38,278 nt of DNA from Mycobacteriales bacterium (GCA_036497565.1 DASXJE010000037.1:1-38278), one strand, 5' to 3'; counted from the stretch's first letter, positions 1 to 9,113 are shown. Notes: generated by a model from the sequence alone, not told the origin. A program made the numbers and translations.

Positions 1-654
1 AGCGTGGTGCAGCAGCATCAACGCCAGCAGCCCCGCGGTCTCCTCGTCATCGGTCATCGACGCCAACTGCCGGGTGAGCCGGATCGCCTCGGCCGCCAGG
101 TCGACGTCGCCGGTGTAGCCCTCGTTGAAGACCAGGTAGAGCACGCGTAGCACCGTCGCCAGGTCGCCCGGCTCCTCGAACCGCACGTCACCGACCGTGC
201 GTTTGGCCCGGCTGATCCGCTGCGCCATCGTCGCCTCCGGCACGAGATATGCCTGGGCGATCTGCCGGGTGGTCAAGCCACCGACGGCGCGCAGCGTGAG
301 GGCCACCGCGGACGCCGGGGTCAGCGAAGGATGCGCGCACAGGAAGAAGAGATGCAACGTGTCGTCCGCGGTCTCGGTCGGTCCGGGCGACGGCTCGGCC
401 TCGACGCGTTGCTCCCGGTCGCGACGTGAGACCTCTGAGCGCTGGGCGTCGAGGAACTTGCGCCAGGCAACCGTGACCAGCCAGCCCTTCGGGTCGGCGG
501 GCTGCCGGTCCGGCCACGTCAGCGCGGCCTGGACGAGTGCCTCCTGCACGGCGTCCTCGGCCGCCGCGAAGTCGACTCCGCGACGGACGAGGACGCCGAT
601 CACCGCGGGAGTCAGCTCCCGCAGCAGCAGTTCGTCCATCACCTGATCGGTCAC
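1..654 (-). CDS. ECF42-type RNA polymerase sigma factor, 3' end cut by window
   Basis: This is an ECF sigma-70 family factor of the group with a long C-terminal extension (DUF6596, ECF42). Residues about 10-75 form sigma region 2, with a run around VDFAAAEDAVQEAL and the W-L-x-x-V-A-W-R segment. Region 4 follows, with a helix-turn-helix around TTRQIAQAYLVPEATMAQRI. After it comes the start of the extension (LYLVFNEGYTG), typical of this group. 218 residues lie in the window; the C-terminal end runs off the left edge. A GTG at 654 was chosen; a GTG at 642 and an ATG at 639 are alternatives. It lies 22 bp downstream of the DGPF gene on the same strand and is probably co-transcribed with it. Known biology: ECF42 factors have no anti-sigma factor and control neighbouring DGPF genes. 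Confidence 0.9.
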   Translation of the reverse strand, partial: MTDQVMDELLLRELTPAVIGVLVRRGVDFAAAEDAVQEALVQAALTWPDRQPADPKGWLVTVAWRKFLDAQRSEVSRRDREQRVEAEPSPGPTETADDTLHLFFLCAHPSLTPASAVALTLRAVGGLTTRQIAQAYLVPEATMAQRISRAKRTVGDVRFEEPGDLATVLRVLYLVFNEGYTGDVDLAAEAIRLTRQLASMTDDEETAGLLALMLLHHA

Positions 655-676
655 CTGACCTGCCCGGCCGGGCCGA

Positions 677-1087
677 TCATTCGATGACCGTCGGCGCTTC
701 TTCGCCCAGGAACGGGCGCAGCTCGAGCCACTCGTGGATCGGCTTGCCGCCGGCTCCGGGGGCCGCCGACAACTCGCCGGCGAGCGTCAGCGCGCGCTCG
801 TAGGTGTCCACGTCGATCACCATCCAGCCGGCGATCAGGTCCTTGGTCTCCGCGAAGGGACCGTCGGTGACCGGCGGGCGGCCCTCCCCGTCGTAGCGGA
901 CGAACGTGCCCTTGGGCGAGAGAGCCTGGCCGTCGACGTACTCACCGGTGGTCTCGAGCCGGGCGGCGAAGTCGTTCATGTACTGCACGTGGTCCTGCAC
1001 CTCCTCGGGGGTCCATTGGTCCATCGGGACATCGTTGACGCCCTTTGGGGCGCCGCGGTAGTGCTTGAGAAGCAGGTACTTCGCCAT
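677..1087 (-). CDS. YCII/DGPF-domain protein
   Basis: A 136-aa protein of the YCII-related family, with the name-giving DGPF motif at residues 75-78 followed by AETKDLIAGW. Its N-terminus MAKYLLLKHYRG is typical of DGPF proteins. The ATG at 1087 has an AGGAG-like ribosome site upstream and is preferred over the longer in-frame extension to 1273. The biochemical role of these proteins is not established; they are the usual genomic partner and regulatory target of ECF42 sigma factors. The sigma gene lies 22 bp downstream on the same strand, and an ECF42-type promoter is found at 1138-1164. Confidence 0.92.
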   Translation of the reverse strand: MAKYLLLKHYRGAPKGVNDVPMDQWTPEEVQDHVQYMNDFAARLETTGEYVDGQALSPKGTFVRYDGEGRPPVTDGPFAETKDLIAGWMVIDVDTYERALTLAGELSAAPGAGGKPIHEWLELRPFLGEEAPTVIE

Positions 1088-1137
1088 GATGGATCTCCTC
1101 GGTGTGGTGCGGCCACGGTGGCCGCATCTGGCCCTGG

Positions 1138-1164
1138 GACGGAGCCGCCAGGCCGGTCTCGACA
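1138..1164 (-). promoter_or_regulatory. ECF42-type promoter for the DGPF-sigma operon
   Basis: On the minus strand TGTCGA (1159-1164) is followed after 17 bp by CGTC (1138-1141). This is the -35/-10 pattern (TGTCGA, then CGAC or CGTC) that I recall being reported for ECF42 target promoters. It would place the transcription start near 1130 and give a leader of about 40 nt before the DGPF gene. The element implies that the sigma factor drives its own operon. The match is seen in the sequence; activity is inferred. Confidence 0.7.
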
Positions 1165-1203
1165 TCCTCGCCATATCTTTGTCGAGAACCGAGGGAGGGC
1201 GTA

Positions 1204-2172
1204 GTGACCCGCGTGCGCCTGGTGCCGTTCCTGGACGACGCGATGGACCGGCTTGTCGTGCCCGGCTACTCACGGGCCGGGTACGCCGTCCGTCGGCGTA
1301 CCTGGTCCGACGATCCGGCTCCGGACGCGCTCCAGGGCAAGCATGTACTGGTGACCGGGGCCAACTCCGGACTGGGCAAGGCCACCGTCGCGGGTCTCGC
1401 CCGCCTCGGCGCCACGGTGCACATGCTCGTCCGCAACCCGGAGCGTGGAGCGGCCGCCCGCGACGAGGTCCTCGACGACGTACCGGGCGCGGACCTGCAG
1501 GTCGAGCAGTGCGACGTCAGTTCGCTCGCGGCGGTCCGCGGGTTCGCCGACGGTTTCCGGGCCCGCGGTCTGGCGGTGCACGGCCTGGTGCACAACGCCG
1601 GGGTCCTCTCCGCCGACCGTCAGGTCACCGACGAAGGCCACGAGCTGACCTTCGCGACCAACGTGCTCGGGCCGTTCCTGCTCACCGCGTTGCTCGCCGA
1701 CCAGTTGCGTGCCGGCGCACCGAGCCGGGTGGTCTGGGTGTCCTCCGGCGGCATGTACACCCAACGGCTGCCGGCCGACGACCTCGAATACGAGCGCGGC
1801 GAGTACAAGGGCGCGACGGCGTACGCGCGGACCAAACGGATGCAGGTCGTGCTCGCCGAGGAGTGGGCCCGGGCACTGCGCGGCGACGGGGTCGCCGTAC
1901 ACAGCATGCATCCGGGCTGGGTCGACACCCCCGGCATCGCCGCGTCACTGCCGCGCTTCTACCGGCTCACCAAGCCGCTGCTCCGCACCCCCGCGGAGGG
2001 CGCCGACACGATCGTGTGGCTGTGCGCCGCGGACGTGCCGGCTGCCCAGAGCGGCGGCTTCTGGCAGGACCGCCGCCGCCGCCCGACCCGTTACACGCCA
2101 GGCTTTCCGGAGATCCCGGCCGACCGTCAATACCTGTGGCGGACCTGCGAGCGCCTCACCGCCGCCACCTGA
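1204..2172 (+). CDS. DHRS12-like short-chain dehydrogenase/reductase
   Basis: A 322-aa classical-fold SDR. An N-terminal lead of about 45 residues (with PGYSRAGYAVRRRTW) precedes the Rossmann fold, as in DHRS12-type SDRs. The NAD(P) motif TGANSGLG is at residues 51-58, NAG near 131-133, catalytic Ser near 181 (VSSGGM) and YARTK at 207-211, so the enzyme looks active. The stretch MHPGWVDTPG is also typical of DHRS12. The GTG at 1204 follows a GAGGGAGGG ribosome site; an upstream ATG in the same frame at 1102 lies across the DGPF promoter and is rejected. It is divergent from the DGPF gene. Substrate unknown. Confidence 0.9.
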   Translation: MTRVRLVPFLDDAMDRLVVPGYSRAGYAVRRRTWSDDPAPDALQGKHVLVTGANSGLGKATVAGLARLGATVHMLVRNPERGAAARDEVLDDVPGADLQVEQCDVSSLAAVRGFADGFRARGLAVHGLVHNAGVLSADRQVTDEGHELTFATNVLGPFLLTALLADQLRAGAPSRVVWVSSGGMYTQRLPADDLEYERGEYKGATAYARTKRMQVVLAEEWARALRGDGVAVHSMHPGWVDTPGIAASLPRFYRLTKPLLRTPAEGADTIVWLCAADVPAAQSGGFWQDRRRRPTRYTPGFPEIPADRQYLWRTCERLTAAT

Positions 2173-2194
2173 CCCCGGACCGCCGCCGCTTTCC

Positions 2195-2250
2195 CATGAT
2201 CGTGATCGGATCCGTACGGCGTTTCGCGGCTTTATCCGATCACGATCATG
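2195..2250. repeat. Perfect 17-bp inverted repeat between convergent genes
   Basis: Arms at 2195-2211 and 2234-2250 are exact reverse complements, separated by 22 bp; the left arm begins CATGATCGTGATCGG. Each arm is built from overlapping GATC-rich words. It sits exactly between the stop of the SDR (2172) and the stop of cobS (2267). A bidirectional terminator is the simplest role, although no T-run follows either arm. It could also be a REP-like intergenic repeat. Confidence 0.7.
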
Positions 2251-2266
2251 AGAGGTGAGGTGGAGG

Positions 2267-3028
2267 TCAGGCGGTGAGGGCCAGCACCGCCCAGGTGACC
2301 GCGGCGGTGATCTCGCACGTGGCGCCGAGTACGTCGCCGGTCACGCCACCGATCCGCCGGGTGACGTGCCATACCAGGCCGACGCCGACCCCGACCGCGA
2401 TCAGTACGGCGACCGGGCCCTGCCACGGCCGGCCGTCCACGACCGGGACGGATGCCGCGGCCAGGACCACCGTCCAGGCGGCCGGCACCGTGACCGGCAG
2501 TGAGTCCGCGACGAGCGCGCCGAGCCCGTCCGGCCGGGCCGGCGGTACGCCGCGCCGGCACGCCCAGCTGATCGCGAGCCGGCCGACCGCGACCCCCGCG
2601 GCGACGCCGAGCCAGCGGTGGTCGGCGACCAACGCGGCCAGGGCCGCGGCCTGCACGAGCAGGCACAGCAGCAGGGTCACGGCGCCCAGTGCGCCGATCT
2701 CCGGCGAACGCATCACCGCCAGGGCGCGCGCCGGCTCGCCGTGAGAGCCCAGACCGTCCGCGGTGTCGGCCAACCCGTCCAGATGCAGCCCGCGGCTGGC
2801 TCCCGCAAGCCCGCCGAGGACGACGGCGGCGGTGAGGAGCGGCGGCGCCCCAAGGTGGGTCAGACCGACGGCCAGCGCCGCCGCCAGCGCGCCGAGGCCC
2901 ACCCCGACCAGCGGCACGACGGCCATCGCCGACCGGCCCGCCGCGCGATCGACCCGCCCGGGCCGCAACGGCAGCACGGTCAGGGTCGTGACGGCCAGCC
3001 GCAGGCCGGCGCCGGCCGGTCCGGGCAT
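2267..3028 (-). CDS. cobS: Adenosylcobinamide-GDP ribazoletransferase (cobalamin-5'-phosphate synthase)
   Basis: CobS joins adenosylcobinamide-GDP to alpha-ribazole (phosphate), the last assembly step of cobalamin, in the cytoplasmic membrane. The 253-aa protein is mostly hydrophobic, with several predicted membrane segments. It carries the family signature DGLADTADGLG at residues 84-94, the RSPEIGALG segment (usually R-I-G-A-x-G) and GGVTGDVLGAT near the C-terminus. It is the last gene of the B12 operon and starts 14 bp after cobT. The length is normal for the family. Confidence 0.95.
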   Translation of the reverse strand: MPGPAGAGLRLAVTTLTVLPLRPGRVDRAAGRSAMAVVPLVGVGLGALAAALAVGLTHLGAPPLLTAAVVLGGLAGASRGLHLDGLADTADGLGSHGEPARALAVMRSPEIGALGAVTLLLCLLVQAAALAALVADHRWLGVAAGVAVGRLAISWACRRGVPPARPDGLGALVADSLPVTVPAAWTVVLAAASVPVVDGRPWQGPVAVLIAVGVGVGLVWHVTRRIGGVTGDVLGATCEITAAVTWAVLALTA

Positions 3029-3042
3029 TCAGTCCCGCCGGC

Positions 3043-4116
3043 TCACGCCGGATCCACCCGGCCGCTCACCGCGGCGTCGTCGAAGGTCGCCATCTCGGCA
3101 AGGGTCACGACCGCCGCCCGCAGGACGGGCAGCGCGACGAGCGCACCGGACCCTTCGCCGAGGCGCAGCCCGAGGTCGACCAGTGGCTCGAGGTCGAGCG
3201 CGTCGAGGACGGCCTGGTGGGCCGGTTCGGTGGACCGGTGGCCGGCCAGCCACCAGGACGCCGAGTCGTAACACATCTCGCGCGCCAGCACGGCGGCCGC
3301 GCCCGACACGACACCGTCCAGCAGCACCGGCGTACGGCGTGCCGCGGCCTCGACGAGGAAACCGGTCATGGCCGCGATGTCCGCGCCGCCCGAGGCGCTG
3401 AGCAGATCGACCGGGTCGTAGCGGCGCGGGCGGGCGCGGCGCATCGCATCGCGGACCACCGTCACCTTGCGCATCCAGCCCACGTCGTCGAGCCCGGTGC
3501 CGCGGCCGGTCACCGCGGTCGGCTCGAGCGCGAGCACGACGCCGACGAGTACGGCGGCCGTGGTGGTGTTCCCGATCCCCATGTCACCTGGGATGAGCAG
3601 GTCGGCGCCGGCGTCGACCTCCTCGTCGGCGATCGCGACGCCGGCCGTGAACGCGGCCATCGTCTCGTCGTGGGTGAGCGCGTTCTCCCGGTCGATGCGG
3701 CCGCTGCCCTCGCGGATCTTGTGCTCGGACACCTCCGGCGCGGTTTTGCCGTTCACCGACATGTCGACCACGCGGACGGACGCGCCGGCCAGTCGGGCGA
3801 GCGCGTTGACCGCTGCACCGCCGGTCAGGAAGTTGTGCACCATCTGGCCGGTCACCTCGGGCGGGTAGGCCGACACTCCGGCGGCCGCCACGCCGTGGTC
3901 GCCGGCGAACACGACGACCCGGGCGCGCGCGAAGTCGTGCGGCGGGCACTGGCCCTGGGCCGCCGCGACCCACGCCGACACTTCTTCCAGCCGGCCGAGC
4001 GCGCCGGCCGGCTTGGTCAGCTGCGCCTGCCGGTCCCGGGCGGCCTGCGCCATGTCCGGGTCGGGTTCGCCGATGCGGGCCCGGAGTTCGTCGAGGTCGA
4101 GTTCGTCGGTGGTCAC
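3043..4116 (-). CDS. cobT: Nicotinate-nucleotide--dimethylbenzimidazole phosphoribosyltransferase
   Basis: CobT makes alpha-ribazole phosphate from nicotinate mononucleotide and the lower-ligand base. The 357-aa protein shows [11 protein letters not shown] (34-44), FAGDHGV (70-76), GDMGIGNTT (177-185), GRGTG (204-208) and [11 protein letters not shown] (243-253). The catalytic glutamate is E321 in LGEGSGA. Its ATG overlaps the stop of the upstream cobU fusion by 4 bp, suggesting translational coupling, and cobS follows. Full length and intact. Confidence 0.97.
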   Translation of the reverse strand: MTTDELDLDELRARIGEPDPDMAQAARDRQAQLTKPAGALGRLEEVSAWVAAAQGQCPPHDFARARVVVFAGDHGVAAAGVSAYPPEVTGQMVHNFLTGGAAVNALARLAGASVRVVDMSVNGKTAPEVSEHKIREGSGRIDRENALTHDETMAAFTAGVAIADEEVDAGADLLIPGDMGIGNTTTAAVLVGVVLALEPTAVTGRGTGLDDVGWMRKVTVVRDAMRRARPRRYDPVDLLSASGGADIAAMTGFLVEAAARRTPVLLDGVVSGAAAVLAREMCYDSASWWLAGHRSTEPAHQAVLDALDLEPLVDLGLRLGEGSGALVALPVLRAAVVTLAEMATFDDAAVSGRVDPA

Positions 4117-5477
4117 CGGGACATCTCCCTATCGGGTACTCCGCGCAGCCAGCGGGGCAGGCCTGCGGTCATGGTCACTACCTCGTCGCCGGCTGCCGCG
4201 AGCGCGGTGTTGAGCCGGCCCAGCTCGTCGCGGAAGAGCCGGCCGGCCGGGGTGGCCGGGACGACGCCCTGCCCGACCTCGTTGGTCACCAGCACCACCC
4301 GGGCGCCGGTCCCGGCCCAGGCCCGCGCCAGTGCGTCGCCGCGTTTGCGGACCACGTCGAGCCCGCCTGGGTCGTTCCACGCGTCGGCTGCGTCGAGTGC
4401 GCGGCTGAGCCAGTTGCCGAGGTCGTCGACGAGCAGCACGCCGTCGCCGTCGAGCAGCGGCTCGAGGTCGACGGTCTCGACCGTCTCCCATGCGGCCGGG
4501 CGGCCGCCGCGGTGGGCGGCGATCCGCGCGGTCCACTCCGGGTCGCCCCGGTCGGCCTGCGCGGTGGCGACGAAGGTGACCGCCGGCTCGGCGGCGAGCG
4601 CCGACTGTGCCCACGACGACTTGCCCGAGCGGGCGCCGCCGACGACGAGTGTCCGGTGTGGACCGCGGCGCCGCGACGACCCGGCCGGGCGCGCGGCGAG
4701 GACGTCACCGTCGCGATGCAGCGTGACGCCCCACCGGGCCAGCCGGCTGGACAGCTCGGCCGGCGGCGGGTTTCTGTGCGACAGGTGGATCGCGACCACC
4801 CGGGTGCCGTCGACGATCGCGTCCCGCCGGCGAAGTTCGGCGAGGGCCGCCGGGAAGGTCGCGAAGTCCAGGTGCCCGTCGGTGTTGCCGAGCTCGGTGC
4901 CGAAGGTCAGCTCCAGCAGCACGTCGTCGAAGGCGCGTCCGGCGAGTGCGTCCACTGTGGACTGCGGGAGCGGCCCGGTGTCGGTGGCGTAGAGCAGCCG
5001 AGTGCCGTCCGGCGCGGTCAGGTCATAGAGCACGGCGTCCGCGGCGTGCTCGGCCTTCACCGGCCGCACCGTGTACCCGCCCACCTGAAGGGTCTCGCCG
5101 GGCAGCGCGGGAACGAGCCGCACCGGGTCGTCCGGGCCGATCGAGTCGGCACATCGGGCCAGCGCGGTCGGTGGCCCGACGAGGTCCAGCGGTTCGCGCC
5201 GGCCGGCCCAGGTCCGCCACGTCAGACCCGCCGGCGCGGTGTGGTCGTCGTGGGCGTGGGTGAGCAGGATGTGACGTACGCCGTCCAGCGCGACGCCGAA
5301 GCGCATGGCCGCACGGGGCGCGTCCGCACCGAAGTCGAGAAGGAGGACGTCGTCGACCAGCGCACTGTTCTGGCCGCGGACGTCGGGTGTGCCACGGACC
5401 GCCTCGCACGATGCGCACCGGCAGAACGGGTTCGGCCACCCTTCGGAGCTCCCGGTGCCGAGCAGCTGGATCTTCAC
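4113..5477 (-). CDS. cobU: Metallo-beta-lactamase domain fused to CobU
   Basis: A 454-aa two-domain protein. Residues 1 to about 260 form a metallo-beta-lactamase fold resembling PhnP-type phosphodiesterases, with metal motif HAHDDH at 74-79 and later histidines around 144, 202 and 231. Residues about 275-454 are adenosylcobinamide kinase/guanylyltransferase: P-loop GGARSGKS (280-287), an AAHR segment that would carry the guanylylated histidine, a DDLGNWL Walker B region and VTNEVGQG. CobU phosphorylates adenosylcobinamide and adds GMP. The MBL role is unknown. A GTG start at 5477 overlaps the stop of the transporter S gene by 4 bp. Such fusions are known in actinobacteria. Confidence 0.93.
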   Translation of the reverse strand: MKIQLLGTGSSEGWPNPFCRCASCEAVRGTPDVRGQNSALVDDVLLLDFGADAPRAAMRFGVALDGVRHILLTHAHDDHTAPAGLTWRTWAGRREPLDLVGPPTALARCADSIGPDDPVRLVPALPGETLQVGGYTVRPVKAEHAADAVLYDLTAPDGTRLLYATDTGPLPQSTVDALAGRAFDDVLLELTFGTELGNTDGHLDFATFPAALAELRRRDAIVDGTRVVAIHLSHRNPPPAELSSRLARWGVTLHRDGDVLAARPAGSSRRRGPHRTLVVGGARSGKSSWAQSALAAEPAVTFVATAQADRGDPEWTARIAAHRGGRPAAWETVETVDLEPLLDGDGVLLVDDLGNWLSRALDAADAWNDPGGLDVVRKRGDALARAWAGTGARVVLVTNEVGQGVVPATPAGRLFRDELGRLNTALAAAGDEVVTMTAGLPRWLRGVPDREMSR

Positions 5478-6370
5478 CGGTTCACCCTGTCAGACACTGG
5501 TTCGGTGCTCGTCGAGGGTGCGAACTCGACCGGGGCGTCGAACGCCGCGCGCCGTGCGGCGCGCCGCAGCACGAGCAGCACCGGGCGGCCGGCGACGAGC
5601 ACCAGCAGCACGTTGCCGACGGCGCGGGGGATGTCGAAACCCAACGACGTGGCCAGGTCGAAGGCGATGAAGCGGTGCAGGTTGGACAGGATCGCCCCGC
5701 CCGGCACGAAGGCGAGCGACGGATCGGTACCGGGCGTCGCATCCGGGCCGAAGGTGAACGGCCAGAACCACATGTTCAGCAGCAGCCCGTAGAGCAGCCC
5801 CGCGACCGCGCCGTACGCCGCGAGCATCCCGAGCTCGGCGATTCCTCGGGGCCGGCGGGGCAGCAGTCCCGCGAACAGGCCGATCCAGGCCGCGCCGAGC
5901 ATCTGGAACGGCAGCCACGGCCCGATCCCGCCGGTGAGCAGGGCCGAGCTGAACATGCTCACCGCGCCGAGCACGAAGCCGAAGCCGGGGCCGAGCACCC
6001 GCCCGGCCGGAATGAGCAGGCCGAAGAGCAGCGTGAAGCCGGCGACGCCGGTGGACAGTGGCCGCAGTGCGGTGCAGACCGCGGCAAGTACGCCGAGCAG
6101 CGCGACCGCCTTCGCGTCCATCCCGCCTTCGGCCAGTTCGGCGAGCACGACCCCGAGCAGCAACGGGAGCAGGGCGGCGAACAGCCATGGTGCGTCCAGG
6201 CCGTGTTCAAGTCCGGCGCCGGGGCGGATGACCAGCGGCCAGCAGAAGCCGACCAGACCGATGAGGCTGGTGAGCCCGAGCATGAGCGCCGACCGGGGAT
6301 GGAGCCGGATCGCCGTCGTCCGGATCGCCGTGGTCCCGGCCGCCGGTCGGCCGGCGCGGAGCACGCTCAT
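5474..6370 (-). CDS. ECF transporter S component, probable corrinoid specificity
   Basis: A 298-aa polytopic membrane protein with about six hydrophobic segments after a basic N-terminus, consistent with the substrate-binding S subunit of an energy-coupling-factor transporter. It lies directly between the ECF ATPase (4-bp overlap) and the cobU fusion (4-bp overlap), in an operon led by a B12 riboswitch. A cobalamin or cobinamide substrate, as in CbrT-type S components, is therefore inferred from context. The ATG at 6370 is set by the overlap with the ATPase stop. The short duplicated TTAIR pair in the N-terminal tail is encoded by a local direct repeat and is probably trivial. Confidence 0.85.
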   Translation of the reverse strand: MSVLRAGRPAAGTTAIRTTAIRLHPRSALMLGLTSLIGLVGFCWPLVIRPGAGLEHGLDAPWLFAALLPLLLGVVLAELAEGGMDAKAVALLGVLAAVCTALRPLSTGVAGFTLLFGLLIPAGRVLGPGFGFVLGAVSMFSSALLTGGIGPWLPFQMLGAAWIGLFAGLLPRRPRGIAELGMLAAYGAVAGLLYGLLLNMWFWPFTFGPDATPGTDPSLAFVPGGAILSNLHRFIAFDLATSLGFDIPRAVGNVLLVLVAGRPVLLVLRRAARRAAFDAPVEFAPSTSTEPVSDRVNR

Positions 6371-7971
6371 CCGGCCAGCGCCGTCGCGACTTCGGCCACG
6401 GTGAGCCATTCCTGCGGGGCCATGACCTTCGCCACCTGCGGCGCGAAGACCGGTGAGTGCACGACCACGTCGCGGGTCGGCCCGTCGGAGATCACCTCGC
6501 CGTCGGCGAGCACGACCGTGCGGTGCGCGAGGTCGGCGGCGAGCTCGACGTCGTGGGTGGCCAGGATCACGGCGTGCCCCTCGGCGGCGAGCTCGGTGAG
6601 CACCTCGACCAGGCGGCGCTTGGCGCCGTAGTCCAGCCCGCGGGTCGGCTCGTCTAGGAGCAGCAGCGGCGGCCGGCCGGCCAGGACCACGGCCAGGGCG
6701 AGGGACAGCCGCTGGCCCTCGGACAGGTCGTGCGGGTGCGCGTCGTCGGTGACGTCGGGGGCGATCCGGTCGAGCACCGCGCGCGCCGTTCCGGGCGCGG
6801 CGCCGGCGTCGCGGTCGGCCTGCGCGCATTCGGCCCGGACGGTGTCGGCGTAGAGCAGGTCGGTGGGCTGGGCGGGCACCATGCCGATGTCGCGCACCAG
6901 GTCGCGGGGCCGGCGGCCGTGCGGCGCGCGGCCTGCGACGGTGACCGACCCGGACGCCGGAGCGAGCAGGCCGACCAGGCAGGACAGCAGGGTCGACTTG
7001 CCGGCACCGTTGCGGCCCATCAGCGCGACGACCTCGCCGCGGTGAACGGCGACGTCGACCTCCCGCAACGCGATCAGGTCGCCGAACCGCGCGACGAGTG
7101 CCCGGGTGGTGGCGAGCGGCTCCCCGGCCGGCACCACCGACCGCACGACCGACCGGAACGCGAGCTTCTCCCGCAACGGCTCGGCGCGACGCCGCGCCTC
7201 GCGGACCGACAGCGGCAACGGCGTCCAGCCGGCCAGCCGGCCCAGCTGCGCGACCGGCGGTGCCACGGCGGCGGTGGCGAAGATCCGGTGCGGCGTGCCG
7301 ACCTCGACGGGACGGCCGGCGCCGGGCAGGTAGACGACCCGGTCGGCGTACTGCGCCACCCGTTCCAGGCGGTGCTCGGCCAGCAGCACCGTGAGGCCGA
7401 GGTCGTGCACCAGCCGTTGCAGCGCGGCCAGCACCTCCTCCGCGGCCGGCGGGTCGAGCGCGCTGGTCGGCTCGTCGAGCACCAGCACCCGCGGGTGGGC
7501 GGTGAGGACGGCGCCGATCGCGACCCGCTGCCGCTGCCCGGCCGAGAGGGTCGCCAGCGGACGGTCGCGCAGGACGGCGAGCCCGAGCAGGTCGAGGGTG
7601 TCCTCCACCCGGCGCCGCATCACGTCGCCGGGCAGCCCGAGGGACTCCATCGTGTAGGCCAACTCGTCCTCGACCACGTCGGTGACGAACCCGGCCTCCG
7701 GGTCCTGACCGACGATGCCGACCACGTCGGCGAGCTCGCGCGGGGGATGGGTGCGGGTGTCCCGCCCGGCGACAGCCACCCGACCGGCCAGCCGGCCGCC
7801 GGTGAAGTGCGGCACCAGCCCGTTGACGGCCCGCAGCAGGGTGGACTTCCCGCTGCCCGTCACCCCCACCACCAGGGCCAGTTCGCCTTCGGGGATCCGC
7901 AGCGACACGTCGCGCAGCGTGGGCGCCGCCGCGCCGTCGTAGGTCACCGTGACCCGGTCGAATTCGATCAT
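6367..7971 (-). CDS. ECF transporter double ATPase subunit
   Basis: A 534-aa protein with two ABC ATPase domains in one chain. Domain 1 has Walker A GVTGSGKST (36-44), signature LSAGQRQR and Walker B VLVLDEPTSALD. Domain 2, after a linker near residue 270, has Walker A GRNGAGKST, signature LSEGQRLS and Walker B LLLLDEPTRGLD. It replaces the separate EcfA/EcfA' pair and would energise the adjacent T and S subunits at the inner face of the membrane. Start ATG 7971 overlaps the EcfT stop by 4 bp; the stop overlaps the S gene by 4 bp. Confidence 0.95.
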   Translation of the reverse strand: MIEFDRVTVTYDGAAAPTLRDVSLRIPEGELALVVGVTGSGKSTLLRAVNGLVPHFTGGRLAGRVAVAGRDTRTHPPRELADVVGIVGQDPEAGFVTDVVEDELAYTMESLGLPGDVMRRRVEDTLDLLGLAVLRDRPLATLSAGQRQRVAIGAVLTAHPRVLVLDEPTSALDPPAAEEVLAALQRLVHDLGLTVLLAEHRLERVAQYADRVVYLPGAGRPVEVGTPHRIFATAAVAPPVAQLGRLAGWTPLPLSVREARRRAEPLREKLAFRSVVRSVVPAGEPLATTRALVARFGDLIALREVDVAVHRGEVVALMGRNGAGKSTLLSCLVGLLAPASGSVTVAGRAPHGRRPRDLVRDIGMVPAQPTDLLYADTVRAECAQADRDAGAAPGTARAVLDRIAPDVTDDAHPHDLSEGQRLSLALAVVLAGRPPLLLLDEPTRGLDYGAKRRLVEVLTELAAEGHAVILATHDVELAADLAHRTVVLADGEVISDGPTRDVVVHSPVFAPQVAKVMAPQEWLTVAEVATALAG

Positions 7972-9113
7972 CGGACCGGCGCCGCCGTCCGGGGCCGGTC
8001 CGCGACACGGCCGGCCGCCCGCATCGGGGTCGGCGGCACCGGCGCCAGCCAGGCCGGCGTCGCCGCGAGGACCACGCCGAGCAACGGCAACAGCGGCAGA
8101 CCGGGTACCGCGATCGGGCTGGTGGCCGGGTGCAGCGCGGGATCGCTGCCGGCCGCGACGAAGGCGACGGCGGTGAGCACACCGGCGCCGGCGACCAACC
8201 ACTCCGACGCCCGCCACGGATCCGGCCGGTAGCGGGATCGGGTCGTACGACGGCCGCCGGCGACCAGGCCGCAGCCGGCGAGCACCGCGCCGATGCCGAG
8301 CGCCGGCGCCCCCAGCCACGACGGCGTCGAGGAGTCGAGCAGCCCGTAGACCCCGACGCAGATCCCGAACAGCCCGGTCACGACGAGCACCGCGGTCACC
8401 CGCCGGGTCACCGGGTCGACCCCCGCCCGCCGGCCGTAGCCACGGGAGTCCATCGACGCGGCCATCTCGATCGACCGGCCGACCGCGTCCTCCAGGACGG
8501 GGATCACCAGACCGGAGACGCCGGCCAGGCCGCGGTCCGGTCTGCCGCGCAACCTGCGCGCCACCCGGACCCGGCGCAGGGAGGTCACCGCGTTGGGCGC
8601 GAAGGACAGCGCGACGACGACCGCGACCCCCATCTCGTACAGCGCACCGGGCAGCGACTTGAGCAACCGGGCCGGGTTGGCCAGCGAGTTGGCCGCGCCG
8701 ACACAGGCGATCAGGACCGCCAGTTGCAGCCCGTCGTACAGCGCCGCGAGCATCGCCTCGAGGGTGACCGGACCGCCGAGCCGCACCCCTGCTGCCCAGG
8801 ACGGCAGGTGCGCCTGCGGCAGGGTGAACAGCACGTGCCCGTCGATCTCCGGTCCGAGGAGCACCTCGAAGACCAGCCGCAGCGCGATCACCACCGCGCC
8901 GAGGACCAGGAACGTCGAGTAGGCGCGGGCCCACGGGGCCTCGCTGCGTCGTGCGGCGACCACGTAGCCGGCGACCGCCGCGAGCATCGCCAGCAGCAGC
9001 GGATCGGTGGTCCGGCTGGCCGCGGTCGCCAGACCCAGCGCCCACACCCACCACGCTCCGGCGTGCAGGTGCCGGGGGAGCGCCGGGTGCAACCGGAACG
9101 CCGGGCCGGTCAT
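7968..9113 (-). CDS. ECF transporter T component (CbiQ family)
   Basis: A 381-aa CbiQ/EcfT membrane protein. The cytoplasmic coupling region includes the conserved ASMDSRGYGRR stretch (Ala-Arg-Gly type motif that contacts the ATPases), with hydrophobic segments on both sides. It is longer than the usual 250-280 aa because of extra membrane segments at the C-terminus. The ATG at 9113 lies 1 bp after the stop of the DUF4430 gene, so translation is probably coupled. It acts as the membrane scaffold linking the ATPase to the S component. Confidence 0.93.
   Translation of the reverse strand: MTGPAFRLHPALPRHLHAGAWWVWALGLATAASRTTDPLLLAMLAAVAGYVVAARRSEAPWARAYSTFLVLGAVVIALRLVFEVLLGPEIDGHVLFTLPQAHLPSWAAGVRLGGPVTLEAMLAALYDGLQLAVLIACVGAANSLANPARLLKSLPGALYEMGVAVVVALSFAPNAVTSLRRVRVARRLRGRPDRGLAGVSGLVIPVLEDAVGRSIEMAASMDSRGYGRRAGVDPVTRRVTAVLVVTGLFGICVGVYGLLDSSTPSWLGAPALGIGAVLAGCGLVAGGRRTTRSRYRPDPWRASEWLVAGAGVLTAVAFVAAGSDPALHPATSPIAVPGLPLLPLLGVVLAATPAWLAPVPPTPMRAAGRVADRPRTAAPVR

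Noticed and set aside
3217-4992. 591-aa plus-strand open frame antisense to cobT and cobU
   Set aside because: High-GC antisense shadow: it mirrors conserved enzymes codon by codon and has no recognisable domain.
5474-8182. 902-aa minus-strand open frame
   Set aside because: Most of it is an Arg/Pro/Gly-rich frame running through the ATPase gene in the wrong phase. Only its last part, from ATG 6370, is a real gene (the S component).
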